Shown: positions 1 through 13,507, numbered from the stretch's first letter. The stretch: DNA of 64,000 nt from Haliotis asinina (GCF_037392515.1 NC_090292.1:41350247-41414246); one strand, 5' to 3'. Numbers and translations: made by a program. Notes: a model not told the origin generated them from the sequence alone.

Positions 1-302
1 GAAGAGTAGGTATGTTTCCAGGATTGTATTAATTTTAAAACTTCATGTTATCCGCAAAGTATCCAATAGGACCTGTGAGATTTTTCAATCGCGGTTCCGG
101 AATACACAATCTGTTTCTTGGAAATTCGCAGGAACCGGACGCATAATTTATTTCATTCCAACTTGTCGAACACAACATGTTATTTTAAAACATTCCTGTT
201 TTCCTGTATTCCCCAAAAAACACTACATGACATTATAGATATTTTCTCCCCGATAAGAGTGATGACGGATGAGATTCATTGTGTATTTTGTTTAACCCCG
301 CA

Positions 303-470
303 CTGATATGGCGGCGGTCTGTAAATGATCGAGTGTGGATCACACAGTCCACTGATTGACAGCATGATCATCGATCTACGCATTTGGGATACGATGACAT
401 GTGTCAACCAAATCAGTGAGCCAGACCACCCGATCCTGTTAGTCGCCTATTACGACAACCATAGGTAACT
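303..470 (-). mobile_element. Family A SINE fragment
   Basis: tatggcggcggtctgtaaat to cctattacgacaacc. The rest of 1-820 shows no gene. Confidence 0.82.
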
Positions 471-821
471 GAAGACTGTTTATAACCCGGATCTTCAATT
501 CCGGAATTTGTGCCTGAAGCCGCTCATAAAACAAGATTTAAAAACCGACTTGTTTAAGTTATTTGAATAAAGCATTTTCGGCGCCTTTGATCTTTTAGCG
601 AAATATGAAACAGGTGATGTTTATTGGCCTGTTATGCTTGCACATTTCACGAATTACAGAGCTGGGTTGTGATGTCACTCATGATAGTCAGCCCAGTGTT
701 CTCTTAGCATCATATTTCACTTCAACCTGTGTCATGGCCTTGTAATATTGATGTATTCAGATATGAATAATGAGGATTTTGTTCATTTCCTGCTTGACGG
801 GACGAATGAGAAGGTCGTTTT

Positions 822-965
822 ATACACATCTGTCATAGCTTCCCAGTTGCGTAGATAGATGCTCATGCTGTTGACCACTGGATTGCCTGGTCCAGATTCG
901 ATTATTTACCGACCGTCCCCATAATGCTGGGATATTGCTTATAGCAGCGTAAATTAAACTCATCA
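822..965 (+). mobile_element. Family A SINE, diverged
   Basis: cccagttgcgtagatagatg to gcgtaaattaaactc. Another fragment, minus orientation, lies at 1500-1625. Confidence 0.75.
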
Positions 966-1063
966 ACTCATTAACTCTGCGTAGAGCACAGCGACACATT
1001 AATTTTTGTTTAGACTGAAGAGTCGCTTTCATTGTGTTGCCAGGAAGTACCACCAGCCTTGAT

Positions 1064-1123
1064 TTCGTTTCTGGTCTGTCCACTTCGTTTCTGGTCTGTC
1101 CACTTCGTTTCTGGTCTGTCCAC
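1064..1123. repeat. 20-bp tandem repeat, three copies
   Basis: Three exact copies of ttcgtttctggtctgtccac. Confidence 0.95.
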
Positions 1124-2094
1124 AGTCTCAATAAATGCACAAGTTTAGTTCTCGCCTCCGCTAAGTAAAGATCTGGGGACATTCAATTAAAGGTCAATAC
1201 GACCTTGGTGAACTTTGACTGACCAATGAAACGGCTTAGAGGAAGTTAATATTAGCCAATCAGAAAGTGTCTTTGACGCATGTTGACTGTGTATAGAAAG
1301 TTCAACATAAAGAATTTGTAAAATGGAAAAGCCTTAAGTTTCCAACAGTCACCGAGACTGTAATTATGTAGCCGTTGCTCATATCGGCTGTGGATCAACA
1401 CCGTTCCAACTGTTGATCCCACTAAAGTGATGGCTCCGACATATTCAGTCGGACAGACCCCTATCGTTCGGGATCTTTCGTACTAATCGTTTCGAGGCTG
1501 AGTGATCAGTGATCAACAGCATAAGCATTGATCAACACAACTGCAATACGATGACATGTGCCAACCAAGTCAGTGAGCCTGACCATCCGATACTGTTAAC
1601 TGCCTCATAGAAGCATGGGTTTCTGAAGATCAGTTCTAAGCCGAATCTTCACTGGTAATTTCTGATTCCAATGAGATTGGAACTATTGCATAATTATATG
1701 CACATTGATATGTAAATATTATCTCTAATGACTTGAAACAAACAAATTGCAAAGGAATCTCTTGTTCACAATGCACAAGGTGGAGACTGTTTCAGATGTT
1801 ATTTTATATTCTCGGAAAGCATAGGGTGGGATAGCAAGTAACCGCCGTTTGTTATCTATGCTATCCCAAAAAAGAAATGCGCATGCGAATTGTATTTTTT
1901 ATAAAAATCTATCATTAACTTATTGTGTTCAAACAATCGTCAAAATACGCAACAAAAGCGTTGATAACATGATTTTACACAACTGCACAAGTAAAAATCG
2001 ATTTTACCTGAAAATGTCGACTTTTATGAGATTTCTTAGAAGGATTAGAAACACATCGATATAACGCAACAGAAATCACCTTCCAGTTAAAATT

Positions 2095-2652
2095 GTGCAG
2101 CAAAGAGCATTCACTGTCTGGCAAGAAAAATCCGGATTACTTTCACAAAATGGCATTCGTTTTGAAGGAGTTTCATGGTCAATCGCTATGTCACGTCTTG
2201 ACTCTGCGACAAGGAACATCGCCATTGAAATAGTGCATGCTGGAGATCAACAGTTTTCTGTTGCCAGGCATCCGAATGTTAGTCTGAGCAAGATTCCATG
2301 GCTTGCAGCTCGCTGCAACCAAACAGGTATAACAAATGACCGTCCCTGTACAGGCAGACCTGAAGTTACCACTGCAGTCCAAGATCGATACATCCTGTTA
2401 CTACAGTTGCGTGATCGTACTGCCACGGGTGAGAGCACAACAGCCAGGGTGCCTGGACTTCAGAGGATATCCGGTCAAACTGTACCGAACAGGTTGAACG
2501 AGATTGGCCTCAGAGCCAAGAAACCCGACGTCGGGGTCGTGCTACGTCGTCACCATTGCGCTAAGCGGCTCCGTTATATAAATGCATCCACTTGGTCGTA
2601 TAGACATTACCTTCTTCTAACCTGGTGTAAAATTTCATGCACTAAAGTCTAG
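2095..2652 (+). pseudogene. Tc1-like transposase N-terminal remnant
   Basis: About residues 35-160 of the 185-codon frame match Tc1-like DNA-binding regions: ATRNIAIEIVHAGD, VARHPNVSLSKIPWLAAR, TNDRPCTGRPEVTT, QDRYILLLQLRDRT and RISGQTVPNRLNEIGLRAKK. The catalytic domain is missing and the frame ends in unrelated sequence, so this is a truncated relic. The start shown is only the open-frame start. Confidence 0.82.
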
Positions 2653-2856
2653 TTGTGGAGGAGTTATACATGTTTGAAAATACAACATTTTTGCTACTTC
2701 TCGTGTACATGCGTATGCGTTTCTTTTTGGGGATAGAATATTTCGATGATGCAAAACTAGAATTCGTTCTGTCAATTTCATGATATGTAACCGATGCTCT
2801 GGTTGGTGCAGTGGAAGCCATTTCTGACCTAACACGAAACAGGATGTTCTCAGATC

Positions 2857-2906
2857 TCGGCCTGGTTCCCTGGGTCTGTTGCGCCTGCGCTAACGCTCCG
2901 ATACTA
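2857..2906 (+). repeat. Solo unit of the 45.4-kb repeat element
   Basis: Shares cctggttccctgggtctgtt and the following tgcgctaacgctccgata with the left end and first unit of the element at 45446, but without tandem copies. The surrounding 2.65-3.43 kb holds no gene that I can see. Confidence 0.7.
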
Positions 2907-3439
2907 AGGCTGGTTCAGTGGCATAGAGTTTTAATCAAAAGGGTTTGTATTGCTGAAAAAGATATATTGATGTCAGTGAACGAATGTAGGGCTCAGGGCG
3001 TGTTATTGTCAGCTATTCAAGTCCCCGTGGCTTTAATGACACTGTGTGATATCCGGTTAGTCAGTACCATATCCGCGACTGGGACGTGCAATGATTTGCA
3101 TTATTTCTGGGTTTCCCCGTGAAAAGCTGTCACGCCTTGACGTAACTTGAATGACGTTCGTAGCAGCATACAAACCACTATCCCTCATTATAACGCTATT
3201 TAAAGGCAGCACCATGGGAATGTTGTTTTTAAAAGAATTTCAGTTAGATCAAAGCGTTCGATAAGCAGGAAAACGCAAGCCCATGTATTTCTTGGAAGTT
3301 TATCAATTCGCTGCAACCCAATGGAGGTTTTATATAACGGAGAATCAGACCAGAGGAGCAATGGGGATATAGACCACCAGTCTTTGAACTTTACACAAGT
3401 AAATCATTCGTTTTCAGTAGACGACTATTGTGTCTAAGG

Positions 3440-3850
3440 CGACCTGTGGATCTGAGACGACAACTGAGCCGGAGACGACAAGTGAACCTTTGACGACATG
3501 TGGGCCTTAGACGACAAGTGTTCCTTAGGCGACAACTCAGCCTGAGACGAGAAGTGGACCTTAGACGACCTGTGGGCCTTGGGCAATAAGTGGGCCTGAG
3601 ACGAGAAGTGGACCTTAGACGACCTGTGGGCCTTGGGCAATAAGTGGGCCTGAGACGAGAAGTGGACCTTAGACGACCTATGGGCCTTGGGCAATAAGTG
3701 GGCCTGAGACAACTGAGCCTGAAACGACGTATGGGCCCTTGTTGACAAGTGAGCCTTAGAATAACACTGGGCCTTTGACGACAAATGAGCCTCAGAAGAC
3801 GTGAGCCTTAGATTCCTTGTTGGCCTTAGACTGCCAGTGGACCTTGTGCG
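3440..3850. repeat. Degenerate minisatellite with three 54-bp units
   Basis: Three near-identical 54-bp units start at about 3543 (core gagacgagaagtggacc) inside a longer, looser array of about 30-bp periods. The minus strand is open as a Ser/His/Lys-rich repeat (AHRSSKVHFSS). I regard the open frame as repeat-driven. Confidence 0.8.
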
Positions 3851-4198
3851 ACAGGCGGGCCGGAGACAAGTGAGCCTTTGGCGATTAGTGGGACTATGAC
3901 GACTGGTGGACATGAATGCATCAGTACATGCTGCCCTAGTAATCGATATCTGGTAAATGGTAAAGCGAAAAAAGCACACGCTTCGACTGAGGTCACTGTC
4001 AAGTGCATATCACATTCTACGCAATAATCTCTTTCACAGGCCTGAGACGTTGTTATCTGATTATCAAGCCAAGACAAGTTATCTTGTTATCACCCCAAGA
4101 CATAGTTATTTCGTTATCACGCCATAACTATCTGTGTACCAAAATAGCCTCGCAACTATAAATAACCTCAATTCTGGGCGATGACTCATTGTCTCGAA

Positions 4199-4275
4199 GA
4201 TAAGAGAGAGAGACAGAGAGAGTTCGGAGAGAGAGAGAGTTCGGAGAGAGCATTTGGAGAGAGAGAGAGAGAGGT
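4199..4275. repeat. (GA)n microsatellite, interrupted
   Basis: GA runs separated by gttcgg and catttg spacers. Confidence 0.95.
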
Positions 4276-4537
4276 GTATAAATGAAATATGAATGTATGA
4301 CATGCCTTGGAAAGTGGCCCTTTCTTAAAATAGATAGTGGAGTATCTTCCATTTGCAGCACATCAGCACATGGTCACCCAACAACGACTATACAAGAATA
4401 TGTGCAGAGTGAACTTAGCCTTTAATGTGCCATTCACTTTGGACAGCCGTGACCGACCCAAATATAAGTAGAAATTGCCTCATAGAAGGAAGAATCCGGG
4501 AGAACTTAACACTTACATTTATGAAATGTTCTCCCGC

Positions 4538-4620
4538 ATTCTCTTCCCACAGGAATTATTCCTGTCAAATCTTCCCACAAAAGGAGGATATGACAGGAGT
4601 AACCTCTGTGGGAACAGAAT
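4538..4620. repeat. Foldback repeat with 34-bp arms
   Basis: Arms 4538-4571 and 4587-4620 are inverted copies matching at about 28 of 34 positions, with a 15-base loop. No coding content. Likely a small foldback or MITE relic. Confidence 0.65.
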
Positions 4621-5064
4621 TGGTTGTCTCGGAGCCCTCCGTCTCTCTCTAGGAACAGACTATATAGGATGGTAATACCAGATAAATACATGTATATTAA
4701 AGTACTCTGTGCTATTTTCGTCCGCTCGGTACATATATAGATCACGATAAGCCTGATAACCCTAATTATAACAATGGCCGCCTCTTAATAGAACTTGATA
4801 CGAGCGTCTTCGAAATGAGTAAAGTCCGTGCCCCTCGCGCCGCGAGACAACGTGACCCTGACCTTGAATTATCGCCAGACCACGAGCTCTTGATAACAGT
4901 AAACGAGTACAGTTCACACAGTTGCCTCTACTTGTTCCCCGGCCGAGATGTGACGAAAAACAAATTATCAGTCATTACGGAAAGTGGCATTGCCTAACAC
5001 TTTGAGCAGTTTGATCCTTGCATTCTAATATTACGCCAAGTACAATGTCGGTTAGTTTAGATGA

Positions 5065-5450
5065 CTGAGTTTAGTTTTACGCCGCACCCAGCAATATTCT
5101 AAGTATATGGCTTGGTTCTGTTAGTATTCGAGTCTGGACCAGATATTTCAGTGATCATCAACACAGTAATCTTCGCAATAGGGAACCGATGGCATATGTC
5201 GGTCAGCGAGCATGTAAATAATCAAGTCTAGACCACAAAAGTTAGTGTGGGTATCTATCTACCCAGGTCGGATTGTCACACTCGCTGACTTTTGACACAT
5301 GTTATCTTCTCCAAATTGCGTAGGCCGGTGCTCATGCTGTTGACCAGTGGATTGTATGGTCCAGACTCGATTATTTACAGACCAGCGCCATATGACTGGA
5401 GTATATTACTGAGTAGGGCTTTAAACATCAAACCAACCAATCAACTCTTC
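5065..5450. mobile_element. Two family A SINEs in opposite orientation
   Basis: 5065-5230 reads minus (gtttagttttacgccgcacc) and 5262-5450 reads plus (tggtccagactcgattattt). Confidence 0.78.
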
Positions 5451-5691
5451 ATCCATGAAGATCCATGATACAGTCAAAATCTTTAGTAACACATGCTTTT
5501 CGCAAGACATGATCGAGTGGCTAGGCTCGCTGACATATTTAACGTTCATCATCGTATCCCCGTTGTACTTACAGATCGCGCCACATAGCTGGAATATTGC
5601 TGAGTGTAGCTTTAAGCAGACAAATTTCTACAGTAGCGTTTACTACTTGCGATTTAGGTGTGTGGGTTTCAAACATCGTCAACACGAAACT

Positions 5692-5856
5692 GGAGTGAGT
5701 GAGTTTGGTTTTACACCGCTGTTAGCAATATTCCAGCCACATCACGGCGGGGGACACCAGAAATGGGCTTCACACATTGTACCCATGTGGGGGCTCGAAC
5801 CCGGGTCTTCGGTATGACGAGTGAACGCTTGAGCACCGGGCTACCACGCCCCCTGA
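5692..5856 (-). mobile_element. Family B SINE
   Basis: gtgagtttggttttacaccg through ggggctcgaacccgggtctt to gctaccacgcccc. Confidence 0.88.
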
Positions 5857-6169
5857 TTCGGCTGTAAACAATCGCAAAAACACTACACACTCAAAGGATG
5901 AAACACAACGATGATACCGTCTATCAAATTTCTCGTTTGTCGTGTTTTATTGCCACCATCAACGTTGGAGGTATACACTTCCCAGCCCGCAATTTTTTAG
6001 CAAAATGAAAGATATTAAAAGATGTTTGAAGTTAAAATGAAAATGAATACTACAGGCTAAATATTCTCTAGGCACTGCCCAATCGAGACTAAAAATCCAC
6101 CTACAGTAGGCTGACATTTAATATTTTGCATTTTTTTTTCTTGTGGCAATAACAAGCGTATTATCTTAA

Positions 6170-6375
6170 GTATCGTAAGAGGCGACTAACGGGATCAAAT
6201 GGTCAGGCTAGTTTGTTTGCTTGACACGTGTCATTGGTTCCTAATATTGTGCAGATCGATGCTAACGATGTTAATCACTGGATTGTCTTGTCCAGATTTG
6301 ATCACTTACAAACCGCCCCCACAGGGCTGGAATATTGCTGACGTAAACTCACTCACTAACTCACTCACGGCCCAT
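6170..6375 (+). mobile_element. Family A SINE
   Basis: taagaggcgactaacgggat to ctcactcac. Confidence 0.85.
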
Positions 6376-6429
6376 CCCACTGTGAGTTATACATTGAATC
6401 TCACGCAAGTGTCTTCTGATATATAACAT

Positions 6430-7970
6430 GTCAACATTTGTTCACTAAGGTTACAAAATCCGAGGTTTGCTGAAGATATTTTCACTTTAATCAATACTTA
6501 ATTAATATTTGATATCAGAAGAGACGCGGAGGAGACTCATCTACAATCATTCTTCATCAGTTATCAGTTAAAGAATGAATGTATCCCTTTTTCAGAGGCC
6601 ATTAAGTGACGATGAAATAGCATTATGACAATTCATTTGTAGCGATATTTACCATGTAACTATCGTTTGCAAATATTAATTCCCTTACAATCTTTTAATT
6701 CAGCCTATCTTTAAAAGAGTAAGATTCAACAATCTGCAGCATTTGACGCAAAATGTTTCGGAACGATTTTTTTTCCTGAACGGTCATAAAGGGAGATAAC
6801 TCGGGATAGCTTAGTTTATGATAAAAAATGAGCAAATTTGATGTTTTGATAAACAACGAATAAAATACAGAAACATTTTTTCCCTTTTTTTCACATATTT
6901 ATTCAAACAAATTATGGAAACAATTTTATTACTCTGTTCTTACACATAATTGTATACGTCAACTCTAAATTTCGAAGCGATCAGTCATTTCTCAGCCATA
7001 TTCTATCAAAGGTCAAGGTCATTCGTTCGTATAGCTTGGCGAATGGTTTCATATATTTTGGGTATTAACCAATCAGAATTCGACAAATTTATCTTAACGG
7101 TAATAACGCTTGTTATTACTCGCCCGTGGAAGATACTGCAGTGTAATATGTTTTCGTCAATATTACAGCAGTGTAATACCGGTAGACCTATGACGTCATG
7201 GTGATTCACAGTTATGACGTCACAATTGCAATGCCTTTGTCGGTATGGTGTCATACCTTGCTTGACTCACGGAAAGCTGAGAGTCATTACACTGTAGGCA
7301 ATGTCGCCGCAATTTCTATCAATTCAGGTTAGAGAGTAATATACTGGATACTAAACTCACTTCTGTGAAATACCATTTTTCATAAAGCTTGTGAAAGATT
7401 TAGCATCAAACTAGCTTTCGCTCGTTTTCACTTGTTTGATACCAACTTATTAACTCTTTTAATAAAAATGGTATTAAAGGTCTATTTATTACCCATATAG
7501 TGAAACATAACCAGTGCCATATATATATCACTTTTTCCTAGCATAGCATTGCGTTATCTGTGACGTCAGTTGACAGAGCAGTTGTACTAAGACCAGAAAA
7601 TCATTTGTTTGAATGTCCATCTTATGATAAGTAAAGATTTCAGCTGTTCTCAGTTGCCTTGCCAAATACAGATTTCTTGGTATGAACAGAGACTGAGGTA
7701 ATTTACATCTCAGGTAAATGCAACTTTTTATGTGCTTAATGCCTTAACGACATGTTAGAATATGCAGTGAAGCATCTGTTTCAATATTCGTTGAGTCTGA
7801 GAGAAATGAAACATTGTCAAAAACAACGAAAAACAGGGTTGCTGAAACACACGAGAACCATGTTTGATTCTAACGCCCAAACACAAGAGACTGTGGAAGA
7901 ATTATGCATTATATGATCTCTGTTGCGAAGAAGCATGTTTGAATGTTTGAAACTCTTAACACCTCCAATG
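6430..7970. other. No gene seen
   Basis: A/T-rich, short spurious open frames only. No repeat of length is visible apart from small inverted pieces (ggtaataacgcttgttattac near 7099). Confidence 0.6.
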
Positions 7971-7971
7971 G

Positions 7972-8152
7972 CGGAGGGGTAGCCTAGTAGTTAAGGTGTT
8001 CGCTCGTCGAAGACCCGAAGACCCGAAGACCCGGGTTCGATTCCCCACATGGGTACAATGTGTCAAGCCCATCCATTTTCTGGTGTCCCCCGCCGTGATA
8101 TTGCTGGAATATTGCTAAATGCGACCTAAAACTAAACTCACTAACACATCCA
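7972..8152 (+). mobile_element. Family B SINE, tRNA-like head
   Basis: The head carries an A-box-like TAGCCTAGTAG (7980-7990) and a B-box-like GGTTCGATTCC (8035-8045), so a tRNA-derived origin is likely. The body runs through tggtgtcccccgccgtgata to the (ACTC)-type tail. gaagacccg is locally triplicated between the boxes. Confidence 0.88.
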
Positions 8153-8302
8153 CTATAACTATTGGTGCTAAAACGAATAAAAAGAATTTGTTCCTGTATT
8201 GTTTATTCTGGGTTTTTAAATCATAACATAGACCAGCGTCCTATTTACGGTAAGAAAAGTGAACTGAACTGTCAGTGCATTTTTTTCAGACTGCCGTGAA
8301 AG

Positions 8303-8447
8303 AAGTGAGTGTAGATTTATGCCGCTTTTAGCCATATTCCAGTAATATCACGCCGGAGAACACGGTTTCACACTGTTTACCCATGTGTGGAATAGAACCC
8401 GAGTCTTTGACGTGGTGAGCTAACACTTTAACCTCTTGGCTACCCAA
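8303..8447 (-). mobile_element. Family B SINE, diverged
   Basis: gtgagtgtagatttatgccg to cctcttggctaccc. Confidence 0.8.
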
Positions 8448-8459
8448 ACGAATCTCCGT

Positions 8460-9180
8460 GATAGAACAGTAGTCTAACGCTTAGATTCTGAATATATATA
8501 ATTTATATAGTAGCAAACTAACCTATATAATTTGAAAAGGAACCCCAGGGAGACTAGCCTCAATATGAGGAAATGTGGACTCGCTTCATTTAAGGCTTTA
8601 GCATTGCAGAAAGGCTTGGAAGTAGAAAAAATATAATGCGGCCCAGCGACTGTGAGACAGACTACTAGAACGTTGCCAAGGCGACATTATGGTGAAATCT
8701 TTCTGAGTTCATTAAGCACGATGAGCTTAGCCTGAGTGTCATGTCGTGCTGTGAGCAGAAATAGACGGTCAGCCAACTATATATTATTTTATCATCAAAC
8801 AGTGTGCCTAGTGAAACAAGCAATCTTAACGGTGAGTTTACTGTTACTTTCGTCACCGTTGCGGCCATACTAAAGACTTGTAAACTGAGAGCTGCTTATG
8901 ATACTCGGTTTACAAGAACATCGAACTTCTTTTTAATGAAATTTATAGACTGGTTATGGGAAAACTGAATAGGTAGGACTGTTTATTTGGACGTAAATAC
9001 TCAATAATGTTATCTTTAGAAAAGGAGGTCTGATAAACAGTTTTTTGAGTGAATCATTCTGTTGAACAACAATCATTTAAAGTCTTCTATTTTAGTTTGC
9101 GGGTACCAGGGTGACATTTGTTACGTAAACCATGTTTATCTTTGGGGTTTCACTTTCAGTAACGTAAAGAGTCTAGTACT
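8460..9180. other. No gene seen
   Basis: Unique A/T-rich sequence with no convincing exon. A small SINE-like scrap (ctctcgggattcgaacctac) lies near 9205. Confidence 0.5.
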
Positions 9181-9365
9181 TTTGTTAGGTTGAGTCACTT
9201 GAGTCCCTCTCGGGATTCGAACCTACACTGTGAATTCTGTATACATACTACTTGACCGTGTTTGTTTGTTCGTTGCACAAGGACGCACTCAGCAATATTC
9301 CATTTGTATGGGTAATCGAGTATGAACCACACAATCCTGTGATCAGCATCATGAACAACGATATA

Positions 9366-9545
9366 CGTGAGTGAGTTTAGTTTTACGCCTCACTCAGCGA
9401 TATTCCAGCTGTATGGCGGCTGTCTGTAGATAATCGAGTCTGGACCAGACATTCCTGTGATCAGCATCGATCTAATAGGTATACCATGACATGTGTCAAC
9501 AAGCCTGGATTACTGAAGATCAATTCTGACTCGGATCTTCACGGG
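9366..9545 (-). mobile_element. Family A SINE with internal deletion
   Basis: gtgagtgagtttagttttac to gatcttcacggg, lacking part of the middle. A further fragment precedes it at 9280-9360. Confidence 0.82.
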
Positions 9546-10382
9546 TACTTGGGCACTGGGCAAAGGTATTTAAACATATCGTGTATGTCAGCTCGTTAAA
9601 TGTCCATGTTGGAACGGTTGTTCAAATAGACCTTATTTTTTCAACAACCAAATTCTTTCTCTAGCAAATGTATTTTGTATAAATCAATTATTGTGATATG
9701 CGCAGCTGAATCCATTCAGCACGTAATTAGCCCTCGTTATAATACATCTGAGACTCAATACTCTCAGACATGAAGCTTGTTTGGGTACAAAACACATATT
9801 TATGAAACGTAAATAATTCTCCAGGGCAATGACGTCATAAGACATCCGGGAGCTAATCACACACACGTGACAAGGTGCCAACTTGGTTTTCAGCTGACCC
9901 ACGAAGCCCAAATGTGTAGGAGAGATGTAGCGAGAAGAGGGTACAGTGACGTCATGACGTTCATTGGTTCCTCCAGTGGAACACTTCAAAGGTTTTCCCC
10001 ATCTGAAGGTCCGGATGTTTACAGTATGTATGACGTCATCAAGCATGCGTTGACGTAGTTGCGCGAACAGATCAAGACCGTGTGTATTACACATTAAATA
10101 TCGCAAAATGATTATTTTGAACCAGGCATAATAAAATAGTTTCTTTCCTCTATGTTTCGTTCCTTTGTGTTTTGAAATATTCTTAAAGCAAGTGACTGGA
10201 AAATTGATATTCATTGATGTTCATCGATCACCGTGTTAGTCACATAACAGTAACGTGATACTCTGCAAATTATCTCGAATACTTCATATATAAATATGTA
10301 TAAATATAACGAACAATGGGTATTACGAATTGACACAGCAAGTGCGTTCAAAGTCGTAACAGTAGGATCACTTTTTCATTTT

Positions 10383-10518
10383 GTCATCACTTTGTCAAGC
10401 GTCAGCCCTGTCATCACAGTGTCAGGATTGAGCCCTATCATCACTTTGTCAGGATTCAACACCATCATCACTTTATCAGGCGTGTATCCTATCATCACTT
10501 TGTCAGACTTCAACCCTA
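10383..10518. repeat. 27-bp minisatellite, five copies
   Basis: Five diverged units beginning tcatcactttgtcag. The open frame through them (SPIITLSG type, nine residues per unit) follows from the repeat length. Confidence 0.9.
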
Positions 10519-11616
10519 GCATAACCCATTTTCTGTTATCGCTGTCATGCTATATGTCTTACGCAACTGACCTAACCATGACTCACCCAAGTACCGATGA
10601 CTTGACTGACGATTGCATTTGCACCGACAGACCGCTCTGAAAGTACACAGAAACCGCAATCGTTAAGCCGGTCGTAGGCGATGAGCTGACCACAAAAGTT
10701 TGAAGTTGATACCACCGAGTTGTATTCTGGTAAATGCTTTGATCAACATTATCTTTCGTTAAAGGTCCAACAACTGACATTTAAATCCTCGCTGCTATAT
10801 TCTTCTGGATAAGGTTTCATTTTAACTGAATAGACTGATAAGATCAGCTCACGATACCTTTTGTTTCCTTCAAGAAGATGTCGGTCCCAAGGTGTTACTT
10901 GTTGTTTCACACGTAACTGTCATGTGCGCCACTATAATTGTTTTTGTTTTTTTGTTTTTTGGTTTCTTTTGTTTGGCCTACCTTTAGAATACAGCACCAC
11001 AAACTTTAAAAACACGTCATAATACTATTTTACGTAATTGCAAGTGATTTTGTTCAAAAGCACGTTCTTGAAACAATGCCCTATGACGCTGGCTTAGCAA
11101 CAAGGTCGTCAAGCTCAGCGTGTGCGTAAAAACTCCGCTCACTGATGTTTCATCTCTACCAGCCATGTCATTACAGAAACCCAACGATGTTGCGAGTTTC
11201 CAGTAGTAGTTCCCGGCGGATGCGCAATTTTTCGCAAGCACCAGTTTCAAATATTTTTTTCTTTTTTGACTAATATGCTCATATTTCTTGGTATTAAGAG
11301 GTGCTGAGGTGTTATATTTTGTGTATTTATATATTTTGTATTTTTAAATTTTAGTAAGAATGACTTACATTGGTCACATTATTCGCAGTTTTGGTCAATT
11401 AAAATAATCTAAATATATTATATATTTCGGTATTAAACGTAACTATTCGGATCAAAGGAATTATAACTGTAAACTGATATACATACATATCTTTGTCATT
11501 CAGTAATTTGCTCCATTACAACGAAATATTTATTTTTCGAAGTGGTAAGAATTCATTACACTGAATACGTCACCCATTTTCGTGCCGGTTCGGTGAGAGT
11601 ATTCTATTTATTAGAA

Positions 11617-11743
11617 TTAGGGTTAGGGTTAGGGTTAGGGCTAGGGCTAGGGTTAGGGTTAGGGTTAGGGTTAGGGTTAGGGTTAGGGTTAGGGTTAGGG
11701 CTAGGGTTAGGGTTAGGGTTAGGGTTTAGTGTTAGGGTAAGGG
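11617..11743 (+). repeat. Interstitial telomere-type tract (TTAGGG)n
   Basis: About 20 TTAGGG units with a few CTAGGG variants and a decayed right end. G-rich strand is +. Confidence 0.97.
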
Positions 11744-12368
11744 ACCTAATCCAATATAGTAGGTAAATACATGAGTACCAATTGTTTTCCTTTTCCATTT
11801 TTAATACTTTGTTCACAAAGAAAAACGGGAGACCAAAAACGTCAAAAGTTAAATAAACGATGAAATGGTTGAATATCGAAATTTAGGCGTGACGGAAACC
11901 GGCCTCCAGCAACTTTCACCTCTAGATCTACATATTTTCAATAATGATTCTAAGTCTAACTCACCCGTCACCAAACATGCCCATGTCTCACTCATTCCTT
12001 AGCGCGATCCACATTATCCTTACTGTGTTCCCTACAACTTTTTTTCTGTCACGAAAGCACACAATGATTTTATACAAGCACACCATTCATGCATGCACCT
12101 TGAAATCAACGTCTGACGCCTGACGTCAACAACCGTTTTCAGTTCGAACCATATCGGCTCATTCAACACATCATGGTGTCTTGTAGATTACGGAATAGGA
12201 CGATCGTGCCAAATGATATCGGGACCATTCGGCAATCATCAGTAGATTGAAAGCACGAGCCACCAAGTCTACCCGTAACCTTCGTAATTGTCCGCAACCT
12301 ATTCGACTCTTTCCGTTCATTTCCGTGACGTCACAGGAATGACTAGCAAAATTTGCACCTTGTGCAAT

Positions 12369-12445
12369 AATGTGCACGTAGCTCAGTCGGTTAGCTGTCG
12401 GGCTATCAATCCGAAGGTCGCGGGTTCGCGACCGACAGGTTCTGA
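12369..12445 (+). mobile_element. tRNA-like SINE head (tRNA pseudogene)
   Basis: A-box-like TAGCTCAGTCGG and B-box-like GGTTCGCGACC are correctly spaced. A 5-bp anticodon-type stem encloses a 7-base loop (CTATCAA). The T stem pairs poorly and the acceptor arms do not pair, so it is not a functional tRNA. A SINE head or pseudo-tRNA fits. Confidence 0.6.
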
Positions 12446-12539
12446 CAATCTGGTTGCCTGTCTCACTGATATGTGTCCTACGGCTGGGAACATCCTCGCG
12501 AGATATTGTGGTGGTGAATTCTAGAGGTGCTCCGTTTGT

Positions 12540-12640
12540 TTCTGTGTTGTTGTTTTTTTGGTTTTTTTTGGGTTTTTTTGTTTTTTTTGTTTATTTTTGG
12601 GGGGGAGGGGGGGTGTTGTTGTTTTTTTGTGTGTGTGTTT
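12540..12640. repeat. T/G-rich low-complexity tract
   Basis: Runs of T and G (ttttttggg and gggggaggggggg). Open frames here are compositional. Confidence 0.9.
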
Positions 12641-13507
12641 TGTTTAACACTGCACTCAGCATTATTCCAGTTATATGGCAGCGGTCTGTAAATAATTAAG
12701 AAATACAGCTCGCTCCCCTCGCACAGGGCTAATTGACTCGCTGTTCTATTGACGTCTCTGCCCCTTCGTTCAGAAGGGTATTACCTGAAAAAGAAATTAT
12801 AAACAATTTGAAGACGGTTTACTTACATTCGAGTTAAATAATTTTTAAAAATTATTTAATTACATGAGTGATGCTGGGCAATATGAACGTCGCATTTCTA
12901 CTACCAACGTAAGTTTAGATCTGCGCATCTAGATGAAGTTGACCAGTCAGGCGAAATTCCAGGATTGCATTGTGGGAATTGAAACACTGGGAACCTTACC
13001 CTGTCCAAAGACGTATATATATGAATGAATATACGTCTTTGCCCTGTCGATGTTAAATTACGAGTTGACGTATCCGTCGGAAAACACAAACCAAGAAACG
13101 AGATGCAACGGAGTAGTTTACTGTAGGAGGCTGTACGAGGCGATGGCAGCTGACATACATTGTGACGTCGGTTACATTGTGACGTAATACAAAAGCGCTC
13201 GACTACAAGGGGGCAAACTAGAATGGCGCAGTGACGCCAAGGCACTGTGACGTAATGCCAAAACAATGCACATCGGCGCCTTTGATCTTTCACTTAAGCA
13301 TCTTTGAACCGAGTTTCATCCAGACAATCCAGTCATCAACAACATAAGCACAGATCCACGCAATTAGGAATCGATGACGTGTCAACCAAGTCAGCGAGCC
13401 TGACCACCCGATCCCGAAAAACAGAAAACAGATTAATTTGTTTCACTATAGCTGTATCAAAATGAACCAATTGTAGTTCCTGCACCAAAGTCATCATTAA
13501 TTGTCCA

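Noticed and set aside
3434..3979. Minus-strand 181-codon Ser/His/Lys-rich frame
   Set aside because: Minisatellite-driven. No signal peptide, domain or splice context.
9684..10214. 176-codon minus-strand frame and overlapping 63-codon plus frame (9867-10058)
   Set aside because: No recognisable domain, no clear exon borders, and both strands open in the same place. Left uncalled.
12369..12445. Functional tRNA gene
   Set aside because: Acceptor ends do not pair and the T stem has mismatches; only promoter boxes and an anticodon-like arm remain.
12901..13293. Minus-strand 130-codon frame
   Set aside because: No domain, signal or exon border. Composition is like the surrounding noncoding DNA.
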